A stretch of DNA of 64,000 bases, taken from the NCBI GenBank assembly GCA_963838885.1, contig CAWITB010000037.1:62001-126000 (forward strand), given 5' to 3'. The translations under genes were made by a program, and so were the position numbers. Each line of letters starts with the position of its first letter. The stretch's first letter is position 1. The notes beneath the pieces are model-generated. The model was given only the letters and a program-made list of their open reading frames with translations, searched no databases and had not been told where the DNA came from. Below are positions 55,734-64,000 of this stretch, piece after piece. The stretch is from JAICMB01 sp963838885. GTDB taxonomy: Bacteria > Acidobacteriota > Terriglobia > Bryobacterales > Bryobacteraceae.

Positions 55734-56647
55734 ATGGAGTGGCTGAACTATCACCATCTTCTGTATTTTTGGATGGTCGCGAAGAAGAGGCAGCATTGCC
55801 GCCGCCTGTGAAGAGCTGCGTCTCGCGCAGCCCACCATCAGCGGTCAACTTCGCGCGCTCGAAGAGAGCCTCGGGGAAAAGCTATTTGCGCGCCAGGGCC
55901 GGAGGCTCGTGCTGACCGATACCGGGCAGGTCGTCTTCCGCTATGCCGAAGAAATTTTCGCGCTCGGAAGCGAGCTGACGGATGTTCTCAAAGGCCGTCC
56001 GCGCAATCGGCCGATGCGGCTGATCGTGGGAGTATCCGATCTTATTCCAAAACTGATCGCGTACCGCATCCTGGAACCCGCCCTCGCCCTGAAAGGAGGA
56101 GTCCAGATCGAGTGTTACGAGGACACTCCCGAGAAGCTTCTTCTCGGTCTTTCGGCGCACGAATTTGACCTCGTACTGGCGGATGCCCCCGCGTATTCCG
56201 CCGCTCGCGTCCGCGTATTCAACCATTTGCTGGGCTCCTGCGGGGCGGCCTTGTTCGCCTCGCCGCGGCTGGCTAACTTCTATCGCAAGAGATTTCCAAG
56301 CAGTCTGACGGGCGCTCCTTTTCTCCTGCCCGATGAAGAGGTCGGCCTTCCGCCAGATAATGGATCAGTGGTTCGAGGCGCATTCGATTCGGCCCCGGAT
56401 TATAGGAGAGTTTCAGGACACCGCTCTGTTGACAATGTTCGGACAAGCGTCGGCGGGCATCTTCGCGGCGCCGCTGGCGATTGAACGGGAGGTGCGCAGC
56501 CGCTACCGCGTCGAGAAGCTCGGCCGCCTGGACACGGGAGCCATGGAATACTACGCCATTTCCGCGGAGCGCAAGATCAAGCATCCCGCCGCCACGGTTA
56601 TCGCCGAGGTCGCGCGGCACAAATTATTCGGCGCGGCCACGGCATAG
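55734..56647 (+). CDS. nhaR: NhaR-like LysR regulator, two frameshifts
   Basis: Starts MEWLNYHHLLYFWMVAK, the N-terminus characteristic of NhaR. A one-base shift near 55785 leads to the rest of the helix-turn-helix (LAQPTISGQLRALEESLGEKLF in the corrected frame), then the effector domain (VGVSDLIPKLIAYRILEPAL, ECYEDTPEKLLLGLSAHEFDLVLADAP). A second shift near 56337 leads to FRQIMDQWFEAHSIRPRIIGEFQD and SAGIFAAP. About 300 residues if repaired. NhaR activates Na+/H+ antiporter genes in response to Na+, and the gene downstream is such an antiporter. Confidence 0.85.
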
Positions 56648-56656
56648 CAGGCGATC

Positions 56657-56700
56657 ATGGGCCGGACGTCTCTTTGGTTCAAAACGGCGGGCCGGGGCGG
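56657..56700 (+). repeat. Short copy of the 5' end of the SpoIIE-type gene
   Basis: cggacgtctctttggttcaa and the following bases encode RTSLWFKTAG. The same sequence with few changes starts the phosphatase gene at 57922 (MKRRTSLWFKTA). The antiporter gene lies between the two copies. Confidence 0.7.
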
Positions 56701-57925
56701 AGGTCACGACCCCTGGCCGTTAGTCATGAAATTATCCTCGCCGCGGGCGTGCTCTGCCTGCTGGCTATCTTCGCCGGAATCTTCTCCGCCCGGGTCGGCA
56801 CGCCCTTGCTGCTGGTCTTCATCGGGGTTGGGATGCTGGCGGGCGAGGACGGGCCAGGGGGCATCCGGTTCGACGACTTTCGCACCGCTTACCTGGTGGG
56901 CAGCGTGGCGCTCGCGATTATACTGTTCCAGGGCGGCCTCAGCACGGAACGCAACATGATCCGCCTCGCGCTGTGGCCATCTATCGCTCTCGCCACGGCC
57001 GGCGTAGCGATCAGCGCGGGCGTCGCCGGCGCCGCCACTCGCTTGCTGTTCGGAGTCTCCTGGCCGGAGGCGCTCCTGCTAGGGGCGGCCACGGCGCCGA
57101 CCGACGCGGCCGCGGTCGCGGTTCTGCTGCGCCTCTCGCGCGCGGCAGTGCCGGCGCGCGCGATGGCGGCGCTCGAGGTGGAGTCCGGCCTGAACGACCC
57201 GATGAGCGTGTTCCTGACCGTGGTGTTAGTGGAGCTATTGACGGCGCCGAACCGCATCGGAGCGGGAGCGAGCAGTATTGCTGTTCCTCGAAGAGATGGG
57301 CGGCGGCGCAGTTATCGGGATGGGCTGCGGCTACGCCCTTCTTTGGCTGTTCCGGCGGCTGAAGATCGAAAAATCGGTGTTTCCGGTCCTCGCCGTGGGC
57401 GGCTCCCTCGCGGTCTTCGGCGGCGCGCAGGTTCTCGGCGCCAGCGGCTTTCTGGCGGTCTATTTGGCGGGCGTGATTGTAGGCAACCACGACCACCCGG
57501 CACGCGCCGCCGTCGCAAGCTTCTTCGAGACGTTGGGATGGCTTGCGCAGATTACGCTTTTTCTCATGCTCGGGTTGCTGGTCACCCCGCACGAATTGCC
57601 CTCCGTAATTTTCTCCGCTCTCGCGGTATCGGCGATTCTGATCGCGCTCGCCCGGCCAGCCGGCGTCATGGCGTGCTTGCTCCCGTTGCGTTGGAGGGCG
57701 CGGGAAGCGGCATTCATCGCTTGGGTGGGGCTACGCGGCGCGGTTCCGATCTATCTCACCATCATCCCGCTGCTAGCGGGCGTCAAGACCGGGAGGGTAT
57801 TGTTCAATGTCGTATTCGTAGTCGTGATCGTCTCCGTCGCCGTCCAGGGTTGGACCATTGCGCCGGCGGCCCGGTTGCTCAGGCTTGCGGCTTTGCCGCA
57901 GCCACGACATGGAGGGCGCACATGA
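56674..57925 (+). CDS. CPA1-type cation/proton antiporter (potassium or sodium), one frameshift
   Basis: A 12-helix membrane protein: ILAAGVLCLLAIFAGIFSARVG, LAGEDGPGGIRFDD, FQGGLSTERNMIRLALW, GAATAPTDAAAVAVLL (the ion-binding TD motif), EVESGLNDPMSVFLTV (the ND motif) and VGLRGAVPIYLTIIPL. After a frameshift near 57270 the second half continues MLFLEEMGGGAVIGMG. It resembles NhaP2/CvrA-type potassium-proton antiporters, without the long cytoplasmic tail. The exact start is uncertain (a TTG at 56674 or later). It follows nhaR and its stop overlaps the next start (ATGA). Confidence 0.85.
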
Positions 57926-59308
57926 AGCGCCGGACGTCTCTATGGTTTAAAACAGCGGCGGCAGCCGGGGCGATCCTCGCGGCTGCGCTCCTCGTCGACA
58001 CGGTTTTCACCTATCGTTATTCCGCCACCCGCTTTGCCCGCGATCAAGGTATGCTGCAGGCCCTCGAGGAAGTTTCCTCGCTGGAACATCGCCTTCGCCG
58101 GGAGGGCGTCGATACCCGCGACGGCCTGCGAGCGGGTTTTAAGCCAAATTCGCGATGACAGAGGCGATGAGATCGCGTGGATGAGCGTGCTCGATGAAAA
58201 CGGCCGAGTGCAGGCTTCGAGCGGCGCCGTCGAGCCGCATTCGCCGCCCCCGCCCGAGCGGATTCGCGCGGCTCTGGACAACGGCGAGAGTTATTCAACG
58301 GTACGTAACACCGCGTTCGGCGAGACTTTGATCGCATTGCTGCCGATTAAACTGCGGCTCCAGCAAAATTGGAGGCTACTCGAAATCGCGATTTATTTGC
58401 GCGGCCCGGAAGGTATACTCCATCCCCTGCGCCGCGATCTTTTGATCAGTGCTCTGGCGGCCATCGCGCTCTTGGCGTCGATGATTGTCCTTCTGTTGCG
58501 GCTGAAGGCGTATGTGCGCGGGAGGACGCTTGAAAATCAACTACAGCTCGCCCGGAGCGTTCAGCGGCGGCTTCTCCCGGACAACGCCGCCGGTTACGGC
58601 ATCGAGTTCGCCGGTGAATGCGTGCCCGCGGACGAGGTGGGCGGTGACTTCTACGATGTGTTCCGCACGGAATGGGGAGACATCGCGCTGCTGCTCGCTG
58701 ATGTTTCCGGTAAAGGCTTGCCCGCGGCTTTGCGGATGGGAGTGGTCCATGGAGCGATTCGCGCCCTGTGCCGTGGAGGGAAAAACTCGAGCCTGGCCCG
58801 TATGGCCGCAAGTCTCGACGAACTTCTACGGGAAGGAAGCTCGGGGGAGTTCGTCACCCTGTTTTGGGGATTCTACAACCCGGAAACGCATGATCTGCGT
58901 TACGTGAACGCCGGCCACCTGCCGCCCTTGCTGGTCGCATCGGGGTCGGGCGAGGTGCGCAGACTGGAGACCGGCGGTCCGGTGCTCGGGCTGCTTCCCA
59001 ACGCGGCGTACCAGGACGAATGCATCCGCTTGCGGGGCGATGAGATTCTGATCGCCTATTCGGATGGTTTAGGCGAAGCGGCGAGCCCCGCGGGGGAGGA
59101 GTTCGGTGAATCCCGCTTGCTTTCCGCTGTGCGCGCTTCGAGCCGGCAGCCCGCGCGCGACGTTCTTCGCCGCGTCATGGATGACGCCCTCCGGTTTGTG
59201 GATGGCGGTGAGTTTCACGACGACTTGACGGTTCTGGTCGCGAGACTGGCGCCCGCGGAAGCAAGCCAGGAAGCGCCCCTGCAAGCGCCGCCCGTAGCGG
59301 CGGCGTGA
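57922..59308 (+). CDS. Membrane-bound SpoIIE/RsbU-type phosphatase, one frameshift
   Basis: Starts MKRRTSLWFKTA with a signal-anchor helix (AGAILAAALLVDTVF), a periplasmic sensor part, then a frameshift near 58130, more sensor sequence (MSVLDENGRVQASSG), a second membrane helix (LISALAAIALLASMIVLLLRL) and a PP2C-type catalytic domain (LARSVQRRLLP, EVGGDFYDVF, LLLADVSGKGLPAAL, YVNAGHLPPLL, DEILIAYSDGLGEA, HDDLTVLV). These Asp residues bind metal in RsbU-type phosphatases, which act on STAS anti-anti-sigma factors. About 460 residues if repaired. Confidence 0.88.
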
Positions 59309-59329
59309 ACCGATATCCTCGTTGATGTC

Positions 59330-60625
59330 ATGACCAACGCCGCGCTCCATCGGGAATGGAGCGACCTATCGGACCTGGAGCGCCTGGAGTCGTTTGAAAA
59401 TCTTCCGCGCGATCAGGCCGACGAATTTTTCCTGCACCTGAGCAGCCGGGATCAGGTCCGCTTGTTATTGGCGCTCCCTCCGGGCGAACGGCGAATCTGG
59501 TTGCGTCTCCTGCCTCTGGACGATACCGCCGACCTCCTTCAGCTCGCTCCGGAAGAAGCCCGCGACAGCCTTGCCGCGCAACTGGACGACGTGACTCGCC
59601 GCGAGGTGAACGCCCTTCTCGCGTACAAAGAAGATGCGGCCGGTGGACTAATGAACCCCCATTTCATTCGACTCCGCCCCGGCATGACAGTTGACGAGGC
59701 AATCAGCTATCTACGGCATCAAGCCGGTCATGTAGAGACAATCTATTACGTCTACGCGCTCGACGAGGCGCAGCATTTGCTTGGCGTTGTGGCTTTCCGC
59801 CATCTGTTTGCAGCCGATCGGTCCAAACTTGTCCGCGACGTCATGCGGACTAATTTCGTATACGCTTCGGAAGGGATGGATCAAGAGGCCGTTGCGCGGC
59901 TGTTTACCCGCTATCATCTGCTTGCGATTCCCGTACTCGATTCCGCCGGTCGAATGCGGGGCATCGTAACCGCCGACGACATCGTGGAAGTGGTCGAGCA
60001 AGAAGCGAGCGAAGATATTCAAAAAATCGGCGGTATGGAGGCGCTGGGCGGTCCTTACCTCCACATCCGGTTTTGGGAAATGGTGAAAAAGCGAGCCGGC
60101 TGGCTCACTATTCTGTTTGCCGGCGAAATGCTGACGGCAACGGCAATGGGCTATTTTGAACGGGAGATCGCCCGTGCTGTCGTGCTCGCGCTCTTCCTCC
60201 CGCTAATTATCAGCAGCGGCGGTAATTCGGGTTCTCAAGCAACGACCCTTGTCATTCGGGCAATGGCCCTGGGCGAACTCCGGCTCCGGGATTGGTGGAA
60301 GGTCGTTTCCCGCGAAGTCCCAACCGGTTTGGCTCTCGGAGGCGTTCTGGGCGCGATCGGCATGGTGCGTATCGTGCTTTGGCAAGCAATTTGGAAGCCC
60401 TACGGCCCGCATTATGCAGTAATCGCGTTGACCGTGGCGTGCAGTCTCGTTGGCGTCGTGCTTTTTGGAACGCTTGCGGGATCGATGCTTCCGTTTGCGC
60501 TGCGACGGCTGGGTCTCGATCCCGCAAGCGCCTCGGCCCCGTTTGTAGCAACTCTAGCCGACGTGACGGGGCTCGTCATCTATTTCAGCATTGCGAGCGT
60601 GATCTTGAAGGGAACCCTACTTTGA
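59330..60625 (+). CDS. mgtE: MgtE magnesium transporter
   Basis: 431 residues in the standard order: N-domain (LSSRDQVRLLLALPPGERRIWLRLL), CBS pair (GGLMNPHFIRLRPGMTVDEAISYLR, DVMRTNFVYASEGMDQEAVARLF, GIVTADDIVEVVEQEASEDIQKIGGM) and five transmembrane helices containing LFLPLIISSGGNSGSQA and PFVATLADVTGLVIYF, the pore motifs with the Mg2+-binding Asp. Mg2+ bound by the N- and CBS domains closes the channel. Intact. 21 bases after the phosphatase gene, probably in the same transcript. Confidence 0.95.
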   Translation: MTNAALHREWSDLSDLERLESFENLPRDQADEFFLHLSSRDQVRLLLALPPGERRIWLRLLPLDDTADLLQLAPEEARDSLAAQLDDVTRREVNALLAYKEDAAGGLMNPHFIRLRPGMTVDEAISYLRHQAGHVETIYYVYALDEAQHLLGVVAFRHLFAADRSKLVRDVMRTNFVYASEGMDQEAVARLFTRYHLLAIPVLDSAGRMRGIVTADDIVEVVEQEASEDIQKIGGMEALGGPYLHIRFWEMVKKRAGWLTILFAGEMLTATAMGYFEREIARAVVLALFLPLIISSGGNSGSQATTLVIRAMALGELRLRDWWKVVSREVPTGLALGGVLGAIGMVRIVLWQAIWKPYGPHYAVIALTVACSLVGVVLFGTLAGSMLPFALRRLGLDPASASAPFVATLADVTGLVIYFSIASVILKGTLL

Positions 60626-60636
60626 CCTGAAAAAAG

Positions 60637-60661
60637 GGGAGGCGCGCGGAGAGCGCCTCCC
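60637..60661 (-). terminator. Intrinsic terminator of the BON-domain gene
   Basis: Stem gggaggcgc-7-gcgcctccc; on the minus strand it is followed by T6. It lies between two convergent genes, so it may also stop mgtE transcripts. Confidence 0.8.
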
Positions 60662-60672
60662 GCAACGGCTAC

Positions 60673-61756
60673 TTAGCTGCCTACCTGCAGGTTGTTCGTC
60701 ACCGAGAACGCTCCCGGAACGCCGTTCGCGCGCAGGTGCGCGATGGTTCTGTCCATCTCGCTGCCGACCACCCCCATCAACGTCAAGTTGCCGTTCTTGA
60801 CGATGATCCGAATGGGAGGATGCGGATTGAGCCTGTACCGCGCCAACGTCGGGTGGCCGTAAATGGCCCGGTACGCGGCCATGCGGATGCGTTCGTCGTG
60901 GGGCGACAACGGCAACACTTCGATGTTGCTATGGACTGCCGCAACGCCCTCGACCCCGCGGACAGCCCGTTCGGCATCCGTCTTGAGCGTCGGCCAATTC
61001 ACGTGTCCGCTCAACGCCAATCGGTCGCCGTCAACCTGAAAAGCCAGGTAGTCGAAGACACCGTAGTAGGGCAGCTTCAACAGCTCGCTCCGCACCCGTT
61101 GCTCCAGGCTCTTGAGAGGCTTGGCCGATTGTCCCCTGGGGTCGGCTATCGCTTCCGCGATGGACTCCTCGCCCGCCGCGTCCAGGCCGATTCAACTTCT
61201 CGCGCGCCTGAGCATAATCCAGGTTCACCGCGATCAGGTTGCGGGCCTGGCCGGCATAGGCGCGCAAATTCCCAATCGCGTCCCGATATTCCCGGGAGTG
61301 GAATCTGCCGCGGTCCCGATTCAGCAGTTCAATCGCTTCGGTCGCATGGCCGGCTAGTCCGGCCAGCATCGGCTGGATGCGATCGATGACAGCTTGCTGC
61401 CACGGAAGAGCGCCCGGGCGCAATTCCTGGAGCCTACGGAAATCCGCGCCCATGGCATTGATGGCATCTTTCGCCCTGCTCAGCTCCGCCGCGTTCGTTT
61501 GGTAACCGAGCCGGGTTCCCCGGGTATGGGACTCGAGTGTTGCCGCGTGTCTCCCAACGATTGCCGCGTTGGAAGAGATCCGCTTCAGAAGCCTCTCGAC
61601 TTCTTTCTGTGACGGTGTCGCGGGCGCCGCCTGCTCGAAGGCGCCACTGGAGGGGCTCTGAAATCGGACGTCGGCTGTCGTAGCGGCGCCGAAAAGCTGG
61701 GTTGCCATAAATGCGGCTGCCAGAACCCCGATCGTGCGCCGGAAAGTATTTTTCAT
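60673..61756 (-). CDS. Exported helical protein with BON domain, one frameshift
   Basis: Starts at the ATG at 61756 (AGGAGAAC upstream) with a signal peptide (TIGVLAAAFMATQLFGAAT). A helical middle follows (EVERLLKRISSNAAIVGRHAATLE, LNRDRGRFHSREYRDAIGNLRAYAGQARN). Near 61185 a one-base shift is needed to continue GEESIAEAIADPRGQSAKPLKS into the BON domain (YYGVFDYLAFQVDGDRLALSGHV, VHSNIEVLPLSPHDERIR, IIVKNGNLTLMGVV, TNNLQVGS). BON domains bind membranes and occur in osmotic and envelope-stress proteins (OsmY-like). Periplasmic. Confidence 0.8.
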
Positions 61757-62005
61757 GTGGTTTGTTCTCCTAATTCCGATCTTACGGATGACGCGTTCCA
61801 TAGACAAATAGATAGTTTGGAACCACTACATAGTATTTAGCGATGTGTTGTCGCTTTGCCGATTACGGCGAATTCCAAGGCCGCCGGACGTCCGATTTCA
61901 AGATCGCGCCCAGGAGACGCGAATCCTTGCTAGTAGCGGGAGCGCGTGACGATACCGCCATCGCCCGCAGGGCGCGTCCGAGGCAATATGCTACCCTCGC
62001 CCCGA

Positions 62006-63400
62006 ATGCAGACCTACGATCTGATCGTAATCGGGTCCGGGCCGGCAGGGCAGCGCGCCGCTATCCAGGGCGCAAAATCCGGCAAACGGGTAGCCTTGAT
62101 CGAACGCCGCGAAGTCGTGGGCGGCGTTTGCATCAACACCGGAACCATTCCCAGCAAGACCATCCGCGAAGCGGTGCTGCATCTTTCCGGCTACCTCTCT
62201 CAAACCGTATACGGCACAAATTATCGCGTAAAGGAAAAAGTAACGGTCGCGGATCTCGCTTTCCGCGTGCAGCACGTCATCAAAACGGAAATCGACGTCA
62301 TTAATGCCCAGCTATCCCGCAATAATGTCGAGCTTCTCACCGGAATCGCAAGCTTCGTTAATGCCAACACCATTCAAGTCGAGAGTTCCCGCGGAGTAAC
62401 GCAGTACGGCGCCGCCGCCATCATCATCGCCACCGGGACCAAGCCGGCCACCTCCGACAAAGTGCCGCTAAACGGACGCAACATCGTCAATAGCGACCAA
62501 ATTCTGTCGATGCCGGACATTCCCAAGACGCTGATCGTGGTCGGAGGCGGCGTCATCGGCGTCGAGTACGCCTGCATGTTCGCGACGCTCGGGGTGCGCG
62601 TCATTCTGGTTGAGAAGCGTCCGCGCCTGCTGGAATTCGCCGATTCCGAAATGGTCGAAGCATTGTCCTACCATCTGCGCGACAGCCGCGTGACCATGCG
62701 TCTTAACGAAGAGGTCCAGAGTGTCGAGGAGGCCCCCGACGGCGCCGTCGTCGCAAACTTGGAGAGCCGCAAGAAGCTGTCCGGCGAGGCTCTTCTGTAC
62801 GCCATTGGACGGCAGGGCAATGTGGACGAGTTGAACCTGGCGGCCGCCGGCATCGAAGCCGACTCGCGCGGACGCATTCCGGTGGACGAGAATTACCGCA
62901 CCTCCCAGGAGCACATTTACGCCGCCGGCGACGTGATCGGTTTCCCCAGTCTCGCCTCCGTGTCGATGGAGCAGGGCCGCATTGCGGCCGCTAAAGCGTT
63001 CGGCATCGACGTGCACTCCAATCCGGCGGCCTACCCCTACGGCATCTACACCATCCCCGAGATCTCCTTCATCGGCAAAACCGAGGAACAGCTCACCGAT
63101 GAAGATGTGCCCTACGAAGTCGGCGTGGCATATTATCGCGAAATCGCGCGCGGGCAGATCCGCGGCGATACCACCGGACGCCTGAAAATTATTTTTCACC
63201 GTGAAACTCGCCTCATTCTGGGAGTCCATATCATTGGCGAGGGCGCGTCCGAGCTGCTGCATATCGGGCAGGCCGTGATGATCCTTGGCGGCGAGGTGGA
63301 TTATTTCGTGAACACGGTCTTCAATTATCCGACGCTCGCCGAGTGCTATAAGGCCGCGGCATTCAACGGTCTCAATAAACTATCGAGGTTCAACGTTTGA
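62006..63400 (+). CDS. sthA: Soluble pyridine nucleotide transhydrogenase
   Basis: Flavoprotein of the disulfide-reductase family. FAD motif LIVIGSGPAGQRAA at residues 5-18; VCINTGTIPSKTIREA, where only one of the usual two redox Cys is kept, as in SthA; the NAD(P) motif LIVVGGGVIGVEYACM near 175; the second FAD motif HIYAAGDVIGFPSLAS; and the dimer interface. It balances NADPH and NADH. The ATG at 62006 is chosen because it begins the FAD-binding strand and because the copies at 50.8 and 52.7 kb share exactly this upstream context. 464 residues, intact. Confidence 0.93.
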   Translation: MQTYDLIVIGSGPAGQRAAIQGAKSGKRVALIERREVVGGVCINTGTIPSKTIREAVLHLSGYLSQTVYGTNYRVKEKVTVADLAFRVQHVIKTEIDVINAQLSRNNVELLTGIASFVNANTIQVESSRGVTQYGAAAIIIATGTKPATSDKVPLNGRNIVNSDQILSMPDIPKTLIVVGGGVIGVEYACMFATLGVRVILVEKRPRLLEFADSEMVEALSYHLRDSRVTMRLNEEVQSVEEAPDGAVVANLESRKKLSGEALLYAIGRQGNVDELNLAAAGIEADSRGRIPVDENYRTSQEHIYAAGDVIGFPSLASVSMEQGRIAAAKAFGIDVHSNPAAYPYGIYTIPEISFIGKTEEQLTDEDVPYEVGVAYYREIARGQIRGDTTGRLKIIFHRETRLILGVHIIGEGASELLHIGQAVMILGGEVDYFVNTVFNYPTLAECYKAAAFNGLNKLSRFNV

Positions 63401-63401
63401 T

Positions 63402-64000
63402 ATGCGCCGCGCCATTGGAATCACGACCGCGGAACGGATCGCGGTGGGCGTTGTCGAGGACGGGAAGTTCGCCGGGCCGTTGCGGATCTATCCGGATGAA
63501 GGCGCCGAGGCGGACGAACTGCTCTCCATGCCCGCCGAACACTTCGCCCACGCCATCCGCGAGCAGATCGAGGCCGTCGCGAAAAACCGGGACGTGGACG
63601 CCATTGGAGTCGGCCTGCCCGGCATCGTGTGCGAAGGCGTCATCGAAGAAGCTCCCAATTTGCAGCAACTGAAAGGCTGCCGCATGCGGGAATTGTTGAC
63701 GTCGGAGCTGCGCGCGGCGAACATCGCGGCTCCGGTCTTCTTATATAACGATGCCGATATCGTCGCCGCGGGCCTCGCCGCGCGCCGCGAACAGCTCGAC
63801 CGCGTCATTCGCGTTTGGACGCTCGGCAACGGCATTGGTTACGGCGTCTACCCGCATCATGGCGGCATCTGGGAGGGCGGTCACATGGTGGTGACGCTCG
63901 ACCCCTCGGAAAAATATTGCGGCTGCGGCGGGGCTGGTCACCTCGAAGGCATCATGGGCCACCGCGCCATGCGCCTGCGCTTTCTCGACATGGAGCCGGA
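63402..64000 (+). CDS. ROK-family sugar kinase, N-terminal part
   Basis: One base after the sthA stop and running off the right edge. The visible 199 residues read MRRAIGITTAERIAVGVVEDGKF, AIGVGLPGIVCEGVIEEAPNL, VFLYNDADIVAAGLAA (catalytic Asp), TLGNGIGYGVYP and EGGHMVV, then the CGCGGAGHLEG zinc motif (CxCGxxGCxE type, second half outside or altered) and GHRAMRLRFLD. ROK kinases phosphorylate glucose or related sugars, or act as regulators. It forms an operon with sthA. Confidence 0.88.
   Translation, partial: MRRAIGITTAERIAVGVVEDGKFAGPLRIYPDEGAEADELLSMPAEHFAHAIREQIEAVAKNRDVDAIGVGLPGIVCEGVIEEAPNLQQLKGCRMRELLTSELRAANIAAPVFLYNDADIVAAGLAARREQLDRVIRVWTLGNGIGYGVYPHHGGIWEGGHMVVTLDPSEKYCGCGGAGHLEGIMGHRAMRLRFLDMEP

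Noticed and set aside
1..64000. tRNA, rRNA, riboswitch or origin of replication
   Set aside because: Nothing with a cloverleaf, conserved rRNA segment, known riboswitch core or DnaA-box cluster was seen by eye; a covariance-model scan would be needed to exclude small RNAs.

Overview
The window looks like chromosome from an Acidobacterium of the Solibacter/Bryobacter type. The signs are a very large TonB receptor with a carboxypeptidase-regulatory-like N-terminus followed by TPR genes and a multihaem cytochrome, a malectin protein with a winged-helix-like N-terminus, a PknB-type kinase with a membrane tail, secreted sialidase-like and sulfatase-like genes, and many decayed genes. This is inferred from gene families; no 16S gene is present. 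Many otherwise well conserved genes carry one to five single-base frameshifts, so some 'pseudogenes' may be base-calling errors.

Layout. 1-8.3 kb: DUF1697 fragment, small membrane protein, a coupled phosphoketolase - acetate kinase - histidine phosphatase operon, a decayed pentapeptide-repeat gene and an exported amidohydrolase. 8.3-15.7 kb: foreign DNA, made of a broken MobQ-type relaxase region followed by a Tn3-family remnant (two 37-38 bp terminal-type repeats and a resolvase) that carries a tightly overlapping, ArsR-controlled six-gene operon (ArsR, small Cys protein, V4R protein, MtrA-like/DUF4346 protein, thioredoxin-like, CcdA-like). 15.7-18.4 kb: an IS66 element with recognisable ends and a passenger gene. 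18.4-26.6 kb: a sugar-related region of AGE epimerase remnant, propeller/PHP protein, sialidase-like protein, IS630 remnant, glycosidase-like pseudogene and type ISP restriction-methylase remnant.

26.8-34.4 kb holds the most interesting system: a four-gene minus-strand cluster of an APH-like kinase, a HopA1-like lyase, a LanC cyclase and a 454-residue Cys/Ser/Thr/Pro repeat protein. Kinase plus HopA1 plus LanC is the enzyme set expected for class V-like lanthipeptides. The repeat protein (54 Cys, about 58 Ser/Thr, no Lys, Arg or Asp in its ~380-residue core) looks like a giant multi-ring precursor. The cluster is bracketed by decayed 3' copies of argS and by PEP-CTERM gene fragments.

34.8-50.6 kb: ClC channel with a coupled MarR regulator, sigma-factor remnant, malectin protein, then the TonB receptor - three TPR proteins - heptahaem cytochrome operon, and a class A PBP. 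50.6-64 kb: Ser/Thr kinase flanked by two internally deleted copies of the sthA 5' end, secreted EEP-family hydrolase, STAS remnant, DksA-like protein, NhaR-type regulator, K+/H+ or Na+/H+ antiporter, SpoIIE-type phosphatase, MgtE, BON-domain protein, SthA transhydrogenase and the start of a ROK kinase. The right end reads as an ion-homeostasis and stress block (NhaR, antiporter, MgtE, BON, SthA).
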